Source of the DNA: an uncultured Ulvibacter sp.
Lineage (GTDB): Bacteria; Bacteroidota; Bacteroidia; Flavobacteriales; Flavobacteriaceae
Length of the DNA stretch: 64,000 bases
Direction: 5' to 3'
NCBI GenBank assembly: GCA_913063405.1
Contig: CAJXZB010000001.1
Location: 214,656 to 278,655, forward strand
Position 1 is the stretch's first letter. Each line of letters starts with the position of its first letter. Made by a program: the position numbers and the translations under genes. Shown here one piece after another: positions 1 through 7,926 of this stretch. Under the pieces are notes generated by a model, which was given only the letters and a program-made list of their open reading frames with translations, searched no databases and had not been told where the DNA came from.

Positions 1-880
1 ATTTATCTACATTTTCTATTAAGCTAGCCAAAGCTACGCCAGCAGCTCCCTCAACAATTTTATAGTGTGTATGTACCATAAAACGTAATGCATTTTCTAT
101 AGCATCTTCTTTAACTAAAATCGTTTCATCAATTACTTTTTGACAAATAGGAAAGGTAATTGCATTTTTTTCAATTCCACCAGCAGAACCATCTGACAAG
201 GTTTCCAATTCAACATCCATATTGGTAATAGTCCCAGCTTTTAAACTCAACGTCATTTCACAAGAATTTTCTGGCTCACAACCAATAATTTTCACATTAG
301 GTTTTGTGCTTTTAATGTAGGAGCCTATTCCAGACATTAAACCACCTCCTCCAATAGTTATAAGTACACTATCAAAATGATCTAATTGATCTACGATTTC
401 AAGACCAACCGTTCCTTGACCACCAATAATTTGTGGGTCATTATAGGGTGAAACCCAAGTCTTATTTTGTTTTTCTGCCATCAACTTAGCACGCATTTCT
501 GTGGTTAAGCAATCTTCTCCATATTGTATTAACTCTACATTATAATTTGCTAAAGCCTTTAATTTTGATGAAGAAGCGTTAGTAGGTAAATAAATACATC
601 CTTTTTGTTTGGTTATTTCTAACGCTCTTGCATAACCCAATCCGTGATTGCCTGTAGATGCTGTAATGGTGCCATTCTTTTTTTCTTCAGTAGTTAAAGA
701 AAGTAGCTTGTTTATACTGCCTCTAGCTTTGAAAGACCCAGTGTATTGTTCGCTTTCTAATTTAAGATATACTTTTCCATTTATTAGTTTACTTAATTCT
801 TTAGATTCAATCAAAGGAGTTTTAAGAATATAAGGTCTTATCCTTTTTTCTGCCTTCTGGATTTCTTTATTAATATTCAT
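1..880 (-). CDS. PLP-dependent threonine/serine dehydratase-like protein (3' part beyond window)
   Basis: About 293 residues are visible from an ATG at 880; the stop lies beyond the left edge. The fold-type II PLP signature GSFKARG, with the Schiff-base lysine, lies near residue 50. A glycine-rich phosphate-binding loop (IGGGGLMSG) lies near residue 180. The family deaminates threonine or serine, or racemises serine; the sequence does not settle which. No ACT regulatory domain is visible, which favours the short catabolic or racemase-like form over feedback-inhibited biosynthetic IlvA. The start overlaps the end of the upstream marR gene by 11 bases, so the two are probably co-transcribed and translationally coupled. 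Confidence 0.88.
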   Translation of the reverse strand, partial: MNINKEIQKAEKRIRPYILKTPLIESKELSKLINGKVYLKLESEQYTGSFKARGSINKLLSLTTEEKKNGTITASTGNHGLGYARALEITKQKGCIYLPTNASSSKLKALANYNVELIQYGEDCLTTEMRAKLMAEKQNKTWVSPYNDPQIIGGQGTVGLEIVDQLDHFDSVLITIGGGGLMSGIGSYIKSTKPNVKIIGCEPENSCEMTLSLKAGTITNMDVELETLSDGSAGGIEKNAITFPICQKVIDETILVKEDAIENALRFMVHTHYKIVEGAAGVALASLIENVDK

Positions 881-1355
881 TTTCTTTATTAATTAGGTTA
901 ATGAAGTATTCTTTTTTATTTTTTTTCGATTCATTATAAAGTGGTGTTACATTAGCTGTGATCTTTTTAAGTAGCTTTAAAAGAGCTTCTTGTTCTTTAA
1001 GATCTAACCCTTCAAGAGATATTTGCGTTACAAAGGCTTCTTCTTTATCTAAAAAATCACATAGCTCTTTACCTTTTTCTGTTGCATATAAATTAAAATT
1101 ACGCTTATCTACAACCGCAATTTTTTTAGTAACATACCCTTTGTTAACCAATTTATTTACAGATTTCGCTGTTGTTGTTTTATCAACCAGAAGAATAGAA
1201 GATAAATTCTGTTGGTTAATACCAGGGCTTTCCTTTATTCTTAGTAAATATTGATATTGTCCCTTTTCTAAATTATGCAGCTTTAAGATTGAGTCTGAAA
1301 ATGAATTCAATGCTCTATAAATTTTACCTATTTCTCTTAAAATAATTTTAGACAT
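870..1355 (-). CDS. MarR family transcriptional regulator
   Basis: This 161-residue protein has the MarR layout. A helical N-terminus is followed by a winged helix-turn-helix at about residues 40-100, including NQQNLSSILLVDKTTTAKSV and a wing with KIAVVDKRNF, then a C-terminal dimerisation helix. MarR proteins usually repress their own promoter and neighbouring genes until a small ligand releases them. The overlapping dehydratase gene is the likely co-regulated partner. A perfect palindrome sits on the promoter just upstream and is the natural operator candidate. The ligand cannot be told from sequence; an amino acid substrate of the dehydratase is an inference only. Confidence 0.9.
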   Translation of the reverse strand: MSKIILREIGKIYRALNSFSDSILKLHNLEKGQYQYLLRIKESPGINQQNLSSILLVDKTTTAKSVNKLVNKGYVTKKIAVVDKRNFNLYATEKGKELCDFLDKEEAFVTQISLEGLDLKEQEALLKLLKKITANVTPLYNESKKNKKEYFINLINKENEY

Positions 1356-1380
1356 TATATAATGAATTAGTTGTATTTTA

Positions 1381-1410
1381 CAAAAATATATAAATTAGTT
1401 GAAATTTCAA
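1381..1410 (-). promoter_or_regulatory. Bacteroidota-type promoter of marR-dehydratase operon
   Basis: On the minus strand TTG (1408-1410) is followed by 19 bases and then TATTTTTG (1381-1388). This matches the -33 TTG / -7 TAnnTTTG consensus described for Flavobacterium and Bacteroides. Transcription would begin near 1375, about 20 bases before the marR ATG. Confidence 0.7.
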
Positions 1411-1421
1411 CTAATTTATAT
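1388..1421. promoter_or_regulatory. Perfect 34-base palindrome, candidate MarR operator
   Basis: The left half ATATAAATTAGTTGAAA (1388-1404) is mirrored exactly by 1405-1421. It covers the -33 element and the spacer of the marR promoter, so a bound dimer would block RNA polymerase. Part of the half-site (AATTAGTTG) recurs alone at 1366-1374, between the promoter and the start codon. Palindromes of this placement are typical autoregulatory MarR operators; binding itself is inferred. Confidence 0.75.
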
Positions 1422-2363
1422 CAAGATGTAGTGCTAACAAAATGGCATCAGAAAACTTTGGTACAAACAATTAGGTGAATGAGCGTACATATTTTAGAGA
1501 GCTAGTAATACATATTCTTAATATTAGCAAGATATAAAGTCTAGTTCAAAGCAATCTTAACGAGTTCCAATGCTTTCTAAAATATAGTGAATGAGCCGTT
1601 AATTGTTTCCAAAATTATATGCAGCCTTGATTTTTTTGTTTAGCTCACGTTGTTACTATTGTTTTAGAGGAGTTCGTGAATCTCTTTCGTCGATTTCTTT
1701 TTTTATCAAGAAAAAAAGATAAGAAAACATTTAAAAAAGATGAATTGAAGTTCTACATATAACAAGTGTATAGAAATTTATTTTTCTTAAATTTTATACT
1801 CTTGTGGCAATGCACGAGAATCGTCTAAAATTTTTTATACCGTACATTTTTATCGAACCTGTCTGCCGACAGGCAGGTACGTAATTTTTAATAATAGCAA
1901 AAAGGTTAGCTTTTATTTTGGCGCTGGCAAAGCGGCTGGGATTGTGTTTTAAAAATGATTGCATCAGCAATTATATTTTAAAAAAGCAATAAGCGCATTT
2001 GGTAGCGGCTATTTTACATAACGGCTAATTATAGATACATTTTAATTTCCTAAATGCTAATCGCTGAGAATCGTTTAAAAATCTTAATCTTGATACGAGA
2101 AGCTCTATTTTACATAGTATTATTATAGCTACATAGAATATACACGTTAATCGCCAGCGCTCCATCATTCTTAAATATTGCTTCATCCACAGGATAAACC
2201 AATATTGTAAAATGTCCTATAATTTATATTATGTAAAATAGAGTTTTTGAGTATATCTAGCACAGCCCTACGCATTTATCAAATACACCACAGGATTGAT
2301 CATATAAACAGTGTGTAAAATAGAATGTCTTGAAAGCCCTCGCTATTTAGAATAAGCAACCAG
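1422..2363. other. Gene-free stretch with short inverted motifs
   Basis: No convincing gene is present. A short open frame at about 1650-1761 reads EEFVNLFRRFLFLSRKKDKK near its centre but has no good start and no family I recognise. At 1858-1877 there is an imperfect inverted repeat (CCTGTCTGCC/GACAGGCAGG), of a kind scattered in these genomes. From 2009 to 2323 a 12-base motif occurs four times in two orientations. The rest looks like decayed intergenic DNA. Confidence 0.6.
2009..2323. repeat. Four copies of CTATTTTACATA in two orientations
   Basis: Direct copies lie at 2009-2020 and 2105-2116. Reverse-complement copies lie at 2230-2241 (exact) and 2312-2323 (one mismatch). The pair at 2103-2116 and 2230-2243 extends to 14 bases (CTCTATTTTACATA). 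The arrangement could be the ends of a small non-autonomous element or recombination sites; no coding sequence lies between them. Confidence 0.45.
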
Positions 2364-3165
2364 TTACAGTAAAGTCAAAGCCTGTTTTAAATCATCAATA
2401 AGATCATCCACATGTTCTAACCCAACAGATATACGTACATCACTTAAGGAAATTCTCATATCCCTAAACTGCGTTTCGCTAAGCTCTTTTAAATAACTTA
2501 TCGGCCGGTACATACACCAAACTTTCATGACCACCCCAACTAACACCAATCTGAAACAATTCCAAAGCATTCACAAATGCTTTAATTTTTTCTAAATTGG
2601 CCGTGGCTAGCTTAAAAGTCATCATTCCTGTATACCCATTCATTTGTTGTTTTCCCAATTCATATTGAGGAAAACTCTCTAGTCCAGGATAATTTACCTC
2701 AGTGACCCTTGGATGATTCTCTAAGAATTCAGCTATTTGTAGTCCATTAGATTGATGCCTTTCCAAACGCATCGGAAAACTTTCTCAGGCTTCTTAGGAG
2801 CAACCAAGCTTCCATTGGAGCCATATTCGTGATGAAAAATTTCATCGATATCCTTTTGTTTTCCAATCAGAACACCGCCTACCAAATCACTGTGTCCACC
2901 AATATATTTGGCAACTGAATGCATCTCTAAATCTACACCCATTGCCAATGGTTTCTGAAACAAGGGCGTTGCCCAAGTGTTGTCGATTATTGTTTTAATG
3001 CCTTTCTCTTTTGCCAATGAAGCAACTGTCCTAATATCTTGAAGTGAAAAACTACAGACGACGGACTTTCCAAGTAAATGAGCTTTGTATTTGGTTTTAG
3101 GCATCAATTTCGAAATAATGGTGGATTTCTTTAGGTACTTTCGAACTTCTAGAAGTATTGTCACT
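2364..3165 (-). pseudogene. Broken Cys/Met metabolism PLP enzyme (cystathionine gamma-synthase/lyase family)
   Basis: Consecutive frames on the minus strand together rebuild the C-terminal two thirds of a trans-sulfuration enzyme. Recognisable parts are TIIDNTWATPLFQKPLAMG, the PLP-lysine motif HSVAKYIGGHSDLVGG, then HQSNGLQIAEFLENHPRV, GMMTFKL, and a C-terminus with ISVGLEHVDDLIDDLKQAL. Frame changes fall near 3085, near 2770 and near 2500. Near 3085 a small insertion splits the expected KLIYLESPS motif. The first ~130 residues are gone; the flanking MFS transporter begins within what would have been upstream sequence. No functional product is expected. Confidence 0.85.
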
Positions 3166-3176
3166 ACTTTTGTGCA

Positions 3177-4367
3177 ATGCCAAAAAAGTCGTACGCCCAA
3201 TTAGAATTTATTGCCCTTATGGCGGCGTTGATGTCGGTAACAGCCCTCGCAATTGATGCCTTACTTCCTGCATTGGATATTATAGGTATTGCCATTGGCA
3301 CAGAAACCCCAGCCGACAATCAATTACTAATTATCATGATTTTCCTAGGGCTTGGTCTAGGTCCGCTCCTATTTGGTCCTCTTTCAGATGCTATGGGAAG
3401 AAAGCCATCCGTTTATATGGGCTTTGTAGTATTTGTAATTGCTAGTTTTGTTTGTGTATACTCTGAAAGCTTGGAGATGATGGTAGCCGGTAGAATCTTA
3501 CAAGGCATTGGGCTTTCGGCACCTCGAACCGTTTGTATTGCTATTATTCGTGATTTGTACAATGGTGATCATATGGCGCGTATTATGTCGTTTGTAACCG
3601 TGGTTTTTATTCTAATTCCTGTGATCGCCCCTGCTATGGGTAAATTGGTTTTGGATTTATACAACTGGCAAGGAATTTTCTATATTCAGGTGGTAATCAG
3701 CCTCTTTGTCGCGCTATGGTTTTGGTTGCGTCAAAGAGAAACACTTGCCGTCGAAAATCAGATTCCCTTTTCGATAAGTAGAATTCTAAGTGGATTCAAC
3801 GAATCTGTACGTTATGAAAAAACCTTAGGCTATACACTCATTTCGGGTTTCGTAGTGGGCTCTTTTTTGGTGTATTTAAGTGCTTCTCAACAGATATTTC
3901 AAGAGCAATATGGGCTAAAGGATGAGTTCCCATATATCTTTGCAGGTCTGGCTATTGCTATTGGTGCCGCCATTTTTATGAATGGTACAATGGTGCTAAA
4001 ATACGGCATGGAAAAGCTTATAACCAATTCTCTATTTGGCTTCTTTGCTGTTTCTGTAATGTATGTAATTTTATTCAATTCTGGTGCGAACCCACCACTA
4101 TGGGTTTTATTGTTATTCTTCGGTTTGCAATTTTTCTTTATTGGATTTCTCTTCGGAAACTTACGCGCTCTCGCGATGGAACCCGTAGGTCATATCGCCG
4201 GAATTGCAGCCGCCATCACAGGATTGATATCGACACTTATGGCAGTTCCAATAAGTATTACAATTGGTCGCTATATTTCAGAATCTGCCCTTCCAATATT
4301 CATTGGTTTTTCAGTTTGTGCAGGAATATCTATTCTAATTCTATTATATTTAAAAAGAAGTCGATAA
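3177..4367 (+). CDS. MFS drug-resistance transporter, Bcr/CflA type
   Basis: This 396-residue protein has about 12 hydrophobic membrane segments. It carries the MFS motif A between the second and third helices (GPLSDAMGRKPS) and an RILQGIGLSAPRTV segment typical of the Bcr/CflA 12-TM proton-drug antiporters. Substrate cannot be predicted. The ATG at 3177 is only a few bases from a TACTTTTG box at 3165-3172, which would give an almost leaderless message if used; the TTG element is not obvious. The gene is intact although the DNA on both sides is decayed, and nothing suggests an operon. Confidence 0.88.
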   Translation: MPKKSYAQLEFIALMAALMSVTALAIDALLPALDIIGIAIGTETPADNQLLIIMIFLGLGLGPLLFGPLSDAMGRKPSVYMGFVVFVIASFVCVYSESLEMMVAGRILQGIGLSAPRTVCIAIIRDLYNGDHMARIMSFVTVVFILIPVIAPAMGKLVLDLYNWQGIFYIQVVISLFVALWFWLRQRETLAVENQIPFSISRILSGFNESVRYEKTLGYTLISGFVVGSFLVYLSASQQIFQEQYGLKDEFPYIFAGLAIAIGAAIFMNGTMVLKYGMEKLITNSLFGFFAVSVMYVILFNSGANPPLWVLLLFFGLQFFFIGFLFGNLRALAMEPVGHIAGIAAAITGLISTLMAVPISITIGRYISESALPIFIGFSVCAGISILILLYLKRSR

Positions 4368-4430
4368 CGGCATTAATTTTGAATGGTATAATTTAGTATT
4401 TAACTCTACTGAAGGGACAAACCATACATT

Positions 4431-4620
4431 ATGAAAGGACTGTATATAGTATTTATCGCTTTTCTAACGATGCATTTGGCCGTAGCACAAAGTTTGCCTT
4501 TAGCAAAACAGCAGATGTGTTATTAGGAAAGACTACATCAATGCTTCAGACTTCGATATTTACATTCACGACGCCAAGGAGCGGAATATGGTAAATATTA
4601 CAATACTCCTTCCCTAATCT
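4431..4620 (+). pseudogene. Remnant of a secreted protein gene
   Basis: An ATG at 4431 opens a signal-peptide-like sequence (MKGLYIVFIAFLTMHLAVAQ) that stops after 31 codons. Just downstream another frame reads DYINASDFDIYIHDAKERN before a stop near 4619. The most economical reading is a truncated and frameshifted exported protein. I do not recognise the family, and the following bases to 4740 show nothing further. Confidence 0.35.
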
Positions 4621-4747
4621 CTAAACAACTAATTTCTAGTTTTTGGATTTAATTCGGGGACTAAAAAGATATTTTACTGCATTTTGGGATATACAAAATG
4701 AACTCAATAGCATCGGTAAAAAGGTTTCACAAAATAGTACTAAAAAT

Positions 4748-4778
4748 TTGGCTTAGCCCATTGACTGTCGTACCTTTA
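4748..4778 (+). promoter_or_regulatory. Likely hpf promoter
   Basis: TTG (4748-4750), a 20-base spacer and TACCTTTA (4771-4778) match the Bacteroidota -33/-7 pattern except for the last base of the -7 box. It lies 23 bases before the hpf start codon. Confidence 0.5.
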
Positions 4779-4801
4779 ATTCACGTATCTAACTTAACAT
4801 T

Positions 4802-5104
4802 ATGAATATAAATTTCGAATACCACAATGTCAAGGCGAGTAATCGTCTGGAGATTCTTGCAGCAGAAAAGCTTTCTAAACTACAAGACAAATATGATTTT
4901 ATGGTAAGCTCTGATGTTTACTTAAAAAAAGAGAATACAAGCGGCGCTAGTTCTGGAAGTATTTGCAGTGTTCGAATTAACACTCCTGGCCCTACCTTGT
5001 TTGCAGAATCCTCCTTAGGTAGTTTTGAAGCGTCAATAGCTGCGGCAACAGATAATTTAAAAAGGCAATTACAAAAGCGAAAAGATAAGATGCAGGCACA
5101 CTAA
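4802..5104 (+). CDS. hpf: Ribosome hibernation promotion factor (HPF/RaiA family, short form)
   Basis: The protein is 100 residues, the size of short HPF/YfiA proteins, and has the beta-alpha-beta-beta-beta-alpha pattern of the family. The N-terminal MNINFEYHNVKASNRLE strand-helix is followed by basic residues in the last helix (NLKRQLQKRKDKM), which contacts 16S rRNA. Such proteins bind the 30S decoding region in stationary phase and silence ribosomes. It lacks the long-form C-terminal dimerisation domain. The gene stands alone behind its own promoter. Confidence 0.88.
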   Translation: MNINFEYHNVKASNRLEILAAEKLSKLQDKYDFMVSSDVYLKKENTSGASSGSICSVRINTPGPTLFAESSLGSFEASIAAATDNLKRQLQKRKDKMQAH

Positions 5105-5150
5105 AACTAGGCTACTAATTTGAAGCTGTACCTTGGAATCGGATAATAAG

Positions 5151-5306
5151 TTATTCCTTCGGTTCAGATTTCTCTTTACTCAAAATGACTTCTCCGTCTC
5201 CCGAAATATTAAAACGTTCGTTTTTTACGATACTTCTAAAGTTTGAAGGTCTACGATAACGGTCTTGAAAATCGGCATGCTTTTTTGTGAGATTTGTCTG
5301 TGCCAT
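5151..5306 (-). CDS. Small conserved-looking protein, 51 residues
   Basis: A complete frame from ATG 5306 to TAA 5151 encodes 51 highly charged residues (MAQTNLTKKHADFQDRYRR at the N-terminus, ending SKEKSEPKE). There is no signal peptide or membrane segment. Codon use resembles that of neighbouring genes, and the frame fills the gap between hpf and the permease. I do not recognise a family; it could be a small regulator or a spurious frame, though the even, non-repetitive composition favours a real gene. Confidence 0.5.
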   Translation of the reverse strand: MAQTNLTKKHADFQDRYRRPSNFRSIVKNERFNISGDGEVILSKEKSEPKE

Positions 5307-5442
5307 GATACTGAATTTTGTTTAAAAGTAGCAAACTATTCTTTTGCAGAAATACTTTTTATAAAAAAATTAAAACAATAGGTTCATTTTTAACACTTTA
5401 ATTCTATCTAGATCGAACCAAAAAAGAGCTAAGAAATGGGAG

Positions 5443-6249
5443 CTATTGTACGAAGAATTCAATATAAAATATGAAGATGGCCATTATAAATATGAAATAA
5501 CCGAAATATCTCTTTAGCTTAGTATCATTTATAAAATTGCTTAAATAACTACCTATAAATATTCCAACTAAAGAAAGTCCAGTAAATAAGGCTAAGAATT
5601 CCCAATCTATTTCCATCGTCATTACATCTCCTAAAAAAAAGCCTATAAGAGATTTAAAAGCAACAATAATCAGTGAAGTACCTACTGCCACTTTCATACT
5701 GACTCCCATCAATAATACTAATGCTGGTATAATTAGAAAGCCTCCTCCAGCTCCTATGAGACCGGTTATTGCTCCAACAACGAGTCCTTCAGTTACAATA
5801 AGGAAATAACTATAGCCTATTTTTGCAACAGTATTTGTACCGTTCCTCCTTTCTTTGATCATAGAAAGCCCGGCAGGAATCATTAAACTCGCGAACAGTC
5901 CAAACATTCCCATTCTTCGTGTAACGTCAAATTCGTTAACAGTAAACAAAATATCCGGTAGTGCAGGAACAACAAAGTGTCTAACCACTGCAACACTAAT
6001 AATAGCTGGAATTCCAAATACAATGGCTGTGCGCCAATTTACATACCCTTTTAGATGTTGTCTTATCCCTCCAACCAAAGCGCTTGTACCTACAATAAAT
6101 AATGAGTAAGCCGTTGCAACTTTTTCGTTAACAGAAAATAAATATGCTAAAACAGGTACTGCTAAAATAGAGCCGCCGCCTCCCACTAATCCAAGGGAAA
6201 TTCCAATGACAAACGCACATAGGTATCCGAAAATTTCGGGTAATGACAT
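5443..6249 (-). CDS. Sulfite exporter TauE/SafE family permease
   Basis: The protein is 268 residues from the preferred ATG at 6249. An in-frame ATG at 6285 would add 12 polar residues before the first membrane helix. Two homologous halves each contain the glycine-rich TauE signature: GISLGLVGGGGSILAVPVL near the N-terminus and GAITGLIGAGGGFLIIPAL in the middle. About eight membrane spans are predicted. The family moves sulfite, sulfoacetate or other small organic anions across the inner membrane; the substrate here is unknown. No sulfur-metabolism gene lies next to it. Confidence 0.85.
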   Translation of the reverse strand: MSLPEIFGYLCAFVIGISLGLVGGGGSILAVPVLAYLFSVNEKVATAYSLFIVGTSALVGGIRQHLKGYVNWRTAIVFGIPAIISVAVVRHFVVPALPDILFTVNEFDVTRRMGMFGLFASLMIPAGLSMIKERRNGTNTVAKIGYSYFLIVTEGLVVGAITGLIGAGGGFLIIPALVLLMGVSMKVAVGTSLIIVAFKSLIGFFLGDVMTMEIDWEFLALFTGLSLVGIFIGSYLSNFINDTKLKRYFGYFIFIMAIFIFYIEFFVQ

Positions 6250-6373
6250 AGTAATTTTTACTCTTATTTCTAAAAAAGCCGACACATAGGTTGTATGTCA
6301 ACGTCAATACAAACCTACATTAATTTTTCTTTATAGAAATAGGATTTCAAAAAAGTAATGTAAATTTGATAGT

Positions 6374-7591
6374 CTAATTAATTATATAATAGCCACATTT
6401 CAAATAGGCTCCCTCTGGAAAACTAATGGGATGATCAATATCATGTCCAGTCGTTTGACTCACAGAAAATATTCTCGGTTGGCCTTTTAATGCAGTTTTA
6501 TTTACCTGAAAGAACACATCGGCCGTGATCCTTGAAGAACAAGAAGCCAATACTAATATCCCTCCTTTACTTGTTAGTTGAACCCCCAGCCCTGCAAGTT
6601 CGGTGTATTTCTTTTTAGCGATTTCAATTTCCTTTTTGCTTTTGGTAAAGCTTGGAGGATCAATTACCACGATTTCAAAAGTCCTTCCCTCCCGAATCAT
6701 CTTTTTTAGTATTTCGAAGGCATCACCGGCAATTGTCTTATGTAGCCCTAGATACTTATTTAACTTGCCATTAAGCACTGCCACTTCCAACGCCTGTTTG
6801 CTAATATCTAAGCTTGTAACTTCTGTCGCTCCATTAGCTAAAGCGTGTACTGAAAACCCGCCTGCATAGGAAAACACATCCAGAACTCGTTTTCCAGCAG
6901 ACAACTCACCTACTCGTTTCCGATTAGCCCTGTGATCCAGAAAATAACCGGTTTTATGCCCTTTTATAACGTTGGCAGAAAATTTCACTCCGTGTTCTAC
7001 AAATTCGACTATCTCATTTAGAAGATTTCCATATAAAACTTGTCCATCTTTAAGATCGAAGGCATTCTTCATCTGTAGATTTCTACTCAATCGAAGTACA
7101 ACACATTGAGAAGAAGTGACCTCAATTAACAACTTCAAAATAGTCTCTAAATATGGAAACCAAATGGCTGAGTATAATTTTACCACCAGTACATCTGCAT
7201 AGATATCTGCAATAAAACCAGGAAAACCATCGTTTTCTCCAAACAATAATCTATAACTATTTGTCTCGGTTTTGAGTAACTCGGCCCGTAGCGCAAAGGC
7301 CAATTTTATCCTTTCTGAAAAAAATATCTGACCAAGCTTTTTTCCTCCTCCGCTATGGAGCATCTTAATTCGAATAGGCGAATCAGGATCGTATAAGCCA
7401 ACTCCAATCGGCTTGTTTTTTGTATGACTAAAAATGATCGCAATATCACCCGAAGCACCTTCTTTATTGACTTTTTCGATGCTGTCTTCAAAAATCCATG
7501 GATGCTTGTTTCGAACAGTTCGTTCGCCAATCACACTAAGTTTAACCGCAAGTATCTTGGGTGAAATTTTCGATAAATTTATCGTAAACAT
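6374..7591 (-). CDS. RlmI-like class I SAM-dependent rRNA methyltransferase
   Basis: This 405-residue protein begins with a PUA RNA-binding domain (about residues 12-95, including RNKHPWIFEDSI). A Rossmann methyltransferase domain follows, with the SAM-binding motif VLDVFSYAGGFSVHALANGA, the catalytic-type motif VVIDPPSFTKSKKE and a late LVLASCSS. This is the architecture of RlmI (YccW), which makes m5C1962 in 23S rRNA; orthology to RlmI specifically is likely but unproven. Its ATG overlaps the stop of the upstream acyl-carrier-like frame in a TAATG, implying old translational coupling to a partner that is now broken. Confidence 0.85.
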   Translation of the reverse strand: MFTINLSKISPKILAVKLSVIGERTVRNKHPWIFEDSIEKVNKEGASGDIAIIFSHTKNKPIGVGLYDPDSPIRIKMLHSGGGKKLGQIFFSERIKLAFALRAELLKTETNSYRLLFGENDGFPGFIADIYADVLVVKLYSAIWFPYLETILKLLIEVTSSQCVVLRLSRNLQMKNAFDLKDGQVLYGNLLNEIVEFVEHGVKFSANVIKGHKTGYFLDHRANRKRVGELSAGKRVLDVFSYAGGFSVHALANGATEVTSLDISKQALEVAVLNGKLNKYLGLHKTIAGDAFEILKKMIREGRTFEIVVIDPPSFTKSKKEIEIAKKKYTELAGLGVQLTSKGGILVLASCSSRITADVFFQVNKTALKGQPRIFSVSQTTGHDIDHPISFPEGAYLKCGYYIIN

Positions 7592-7848
7592 TAAGTTTTT
7601 TGATTTAATTTGTCCTGAATGATCTCAATGTCATCATTTACGGTATGGAGCTGTTCCATGTCCTCGTTGGCAAAAGCAATATTAAAAGTGTCTTCTACGT
7701 CCTAAACAACATCAACCAAGTGAGCAGAATTGATATTTAATTCAGCTGTTAAATCACTTTCGTGTTTTATGGCTTCCACCGAAACATCTTCAGGTAGATA
7801 TAAAGAAATAATAGGAACCAATTGGATGAAAATTTCTTCCGAAGTCAT
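7591..7848 (-). pseudogene. Acyl carrier protein-like gene interrupted by one amber codon
   Basis: The 85-codon frame is the length of an acyl carrier protein and reads LTAELNINSAHLVDVV then a stop, then DVEDTFNIAFANEDMEQL. The NSAHLVDVV segment sits where the phosphopantetheine serine of the DSL-type motif is expected. The only defect is TAG at 7702-7704 on the minus strand, where related proteins carry leucine, so a single T-to-A change from TTG would explain it. Start and stop are otherwise intact. It follows a ketosynthase 3' end by six bases and overlaps the methyltransferase start. Confidence 0.7.
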
Positions 7849-7854
7849 AGGGCT

Positions 7855-7926
7855 TTAATTTTTTCTAAAGATAACACAGGTATTGACATCGCCAAAACCA
7901 AAACTTGCTTTTGCTGCAATATTATA
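7855..7926 (-). pseudogene. 3' end of a beta-ketoacyl-ACP synthase
   Basis: The last 23 codons before TAA at 7855 read YNIAAKASFGFGDVNTCVIF followed by RKN. This matches the C-terminal strand of FabF-type ketosynthases (typically SFGFGGxNA-like). Everything upstream has been replaced by Rhs sequence. The stop is six bases before the acyl-carrier ATG, the usual order of a ketosynthase-ACP pair. The short length limits certainty, but the motif plus the adjacent ACP makes chance unlikely. Confidence 0.6.

Noticed and set aside
1858..1877. Transcription terminator at the CCTGTCTGCC/GACAGGCAGG inverted repeat
   Set aside because: Two mismatches in the ten-base stem, no adjacent T run and no gene ending nearby; it looks like a dispersed repeat.
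2009..2323. Integron attC sites
   Set aside because: The repeated motif resembles no GTTRRRY/RYYYAAC pair with proper spacing, and no integrase or cassette genes are present.
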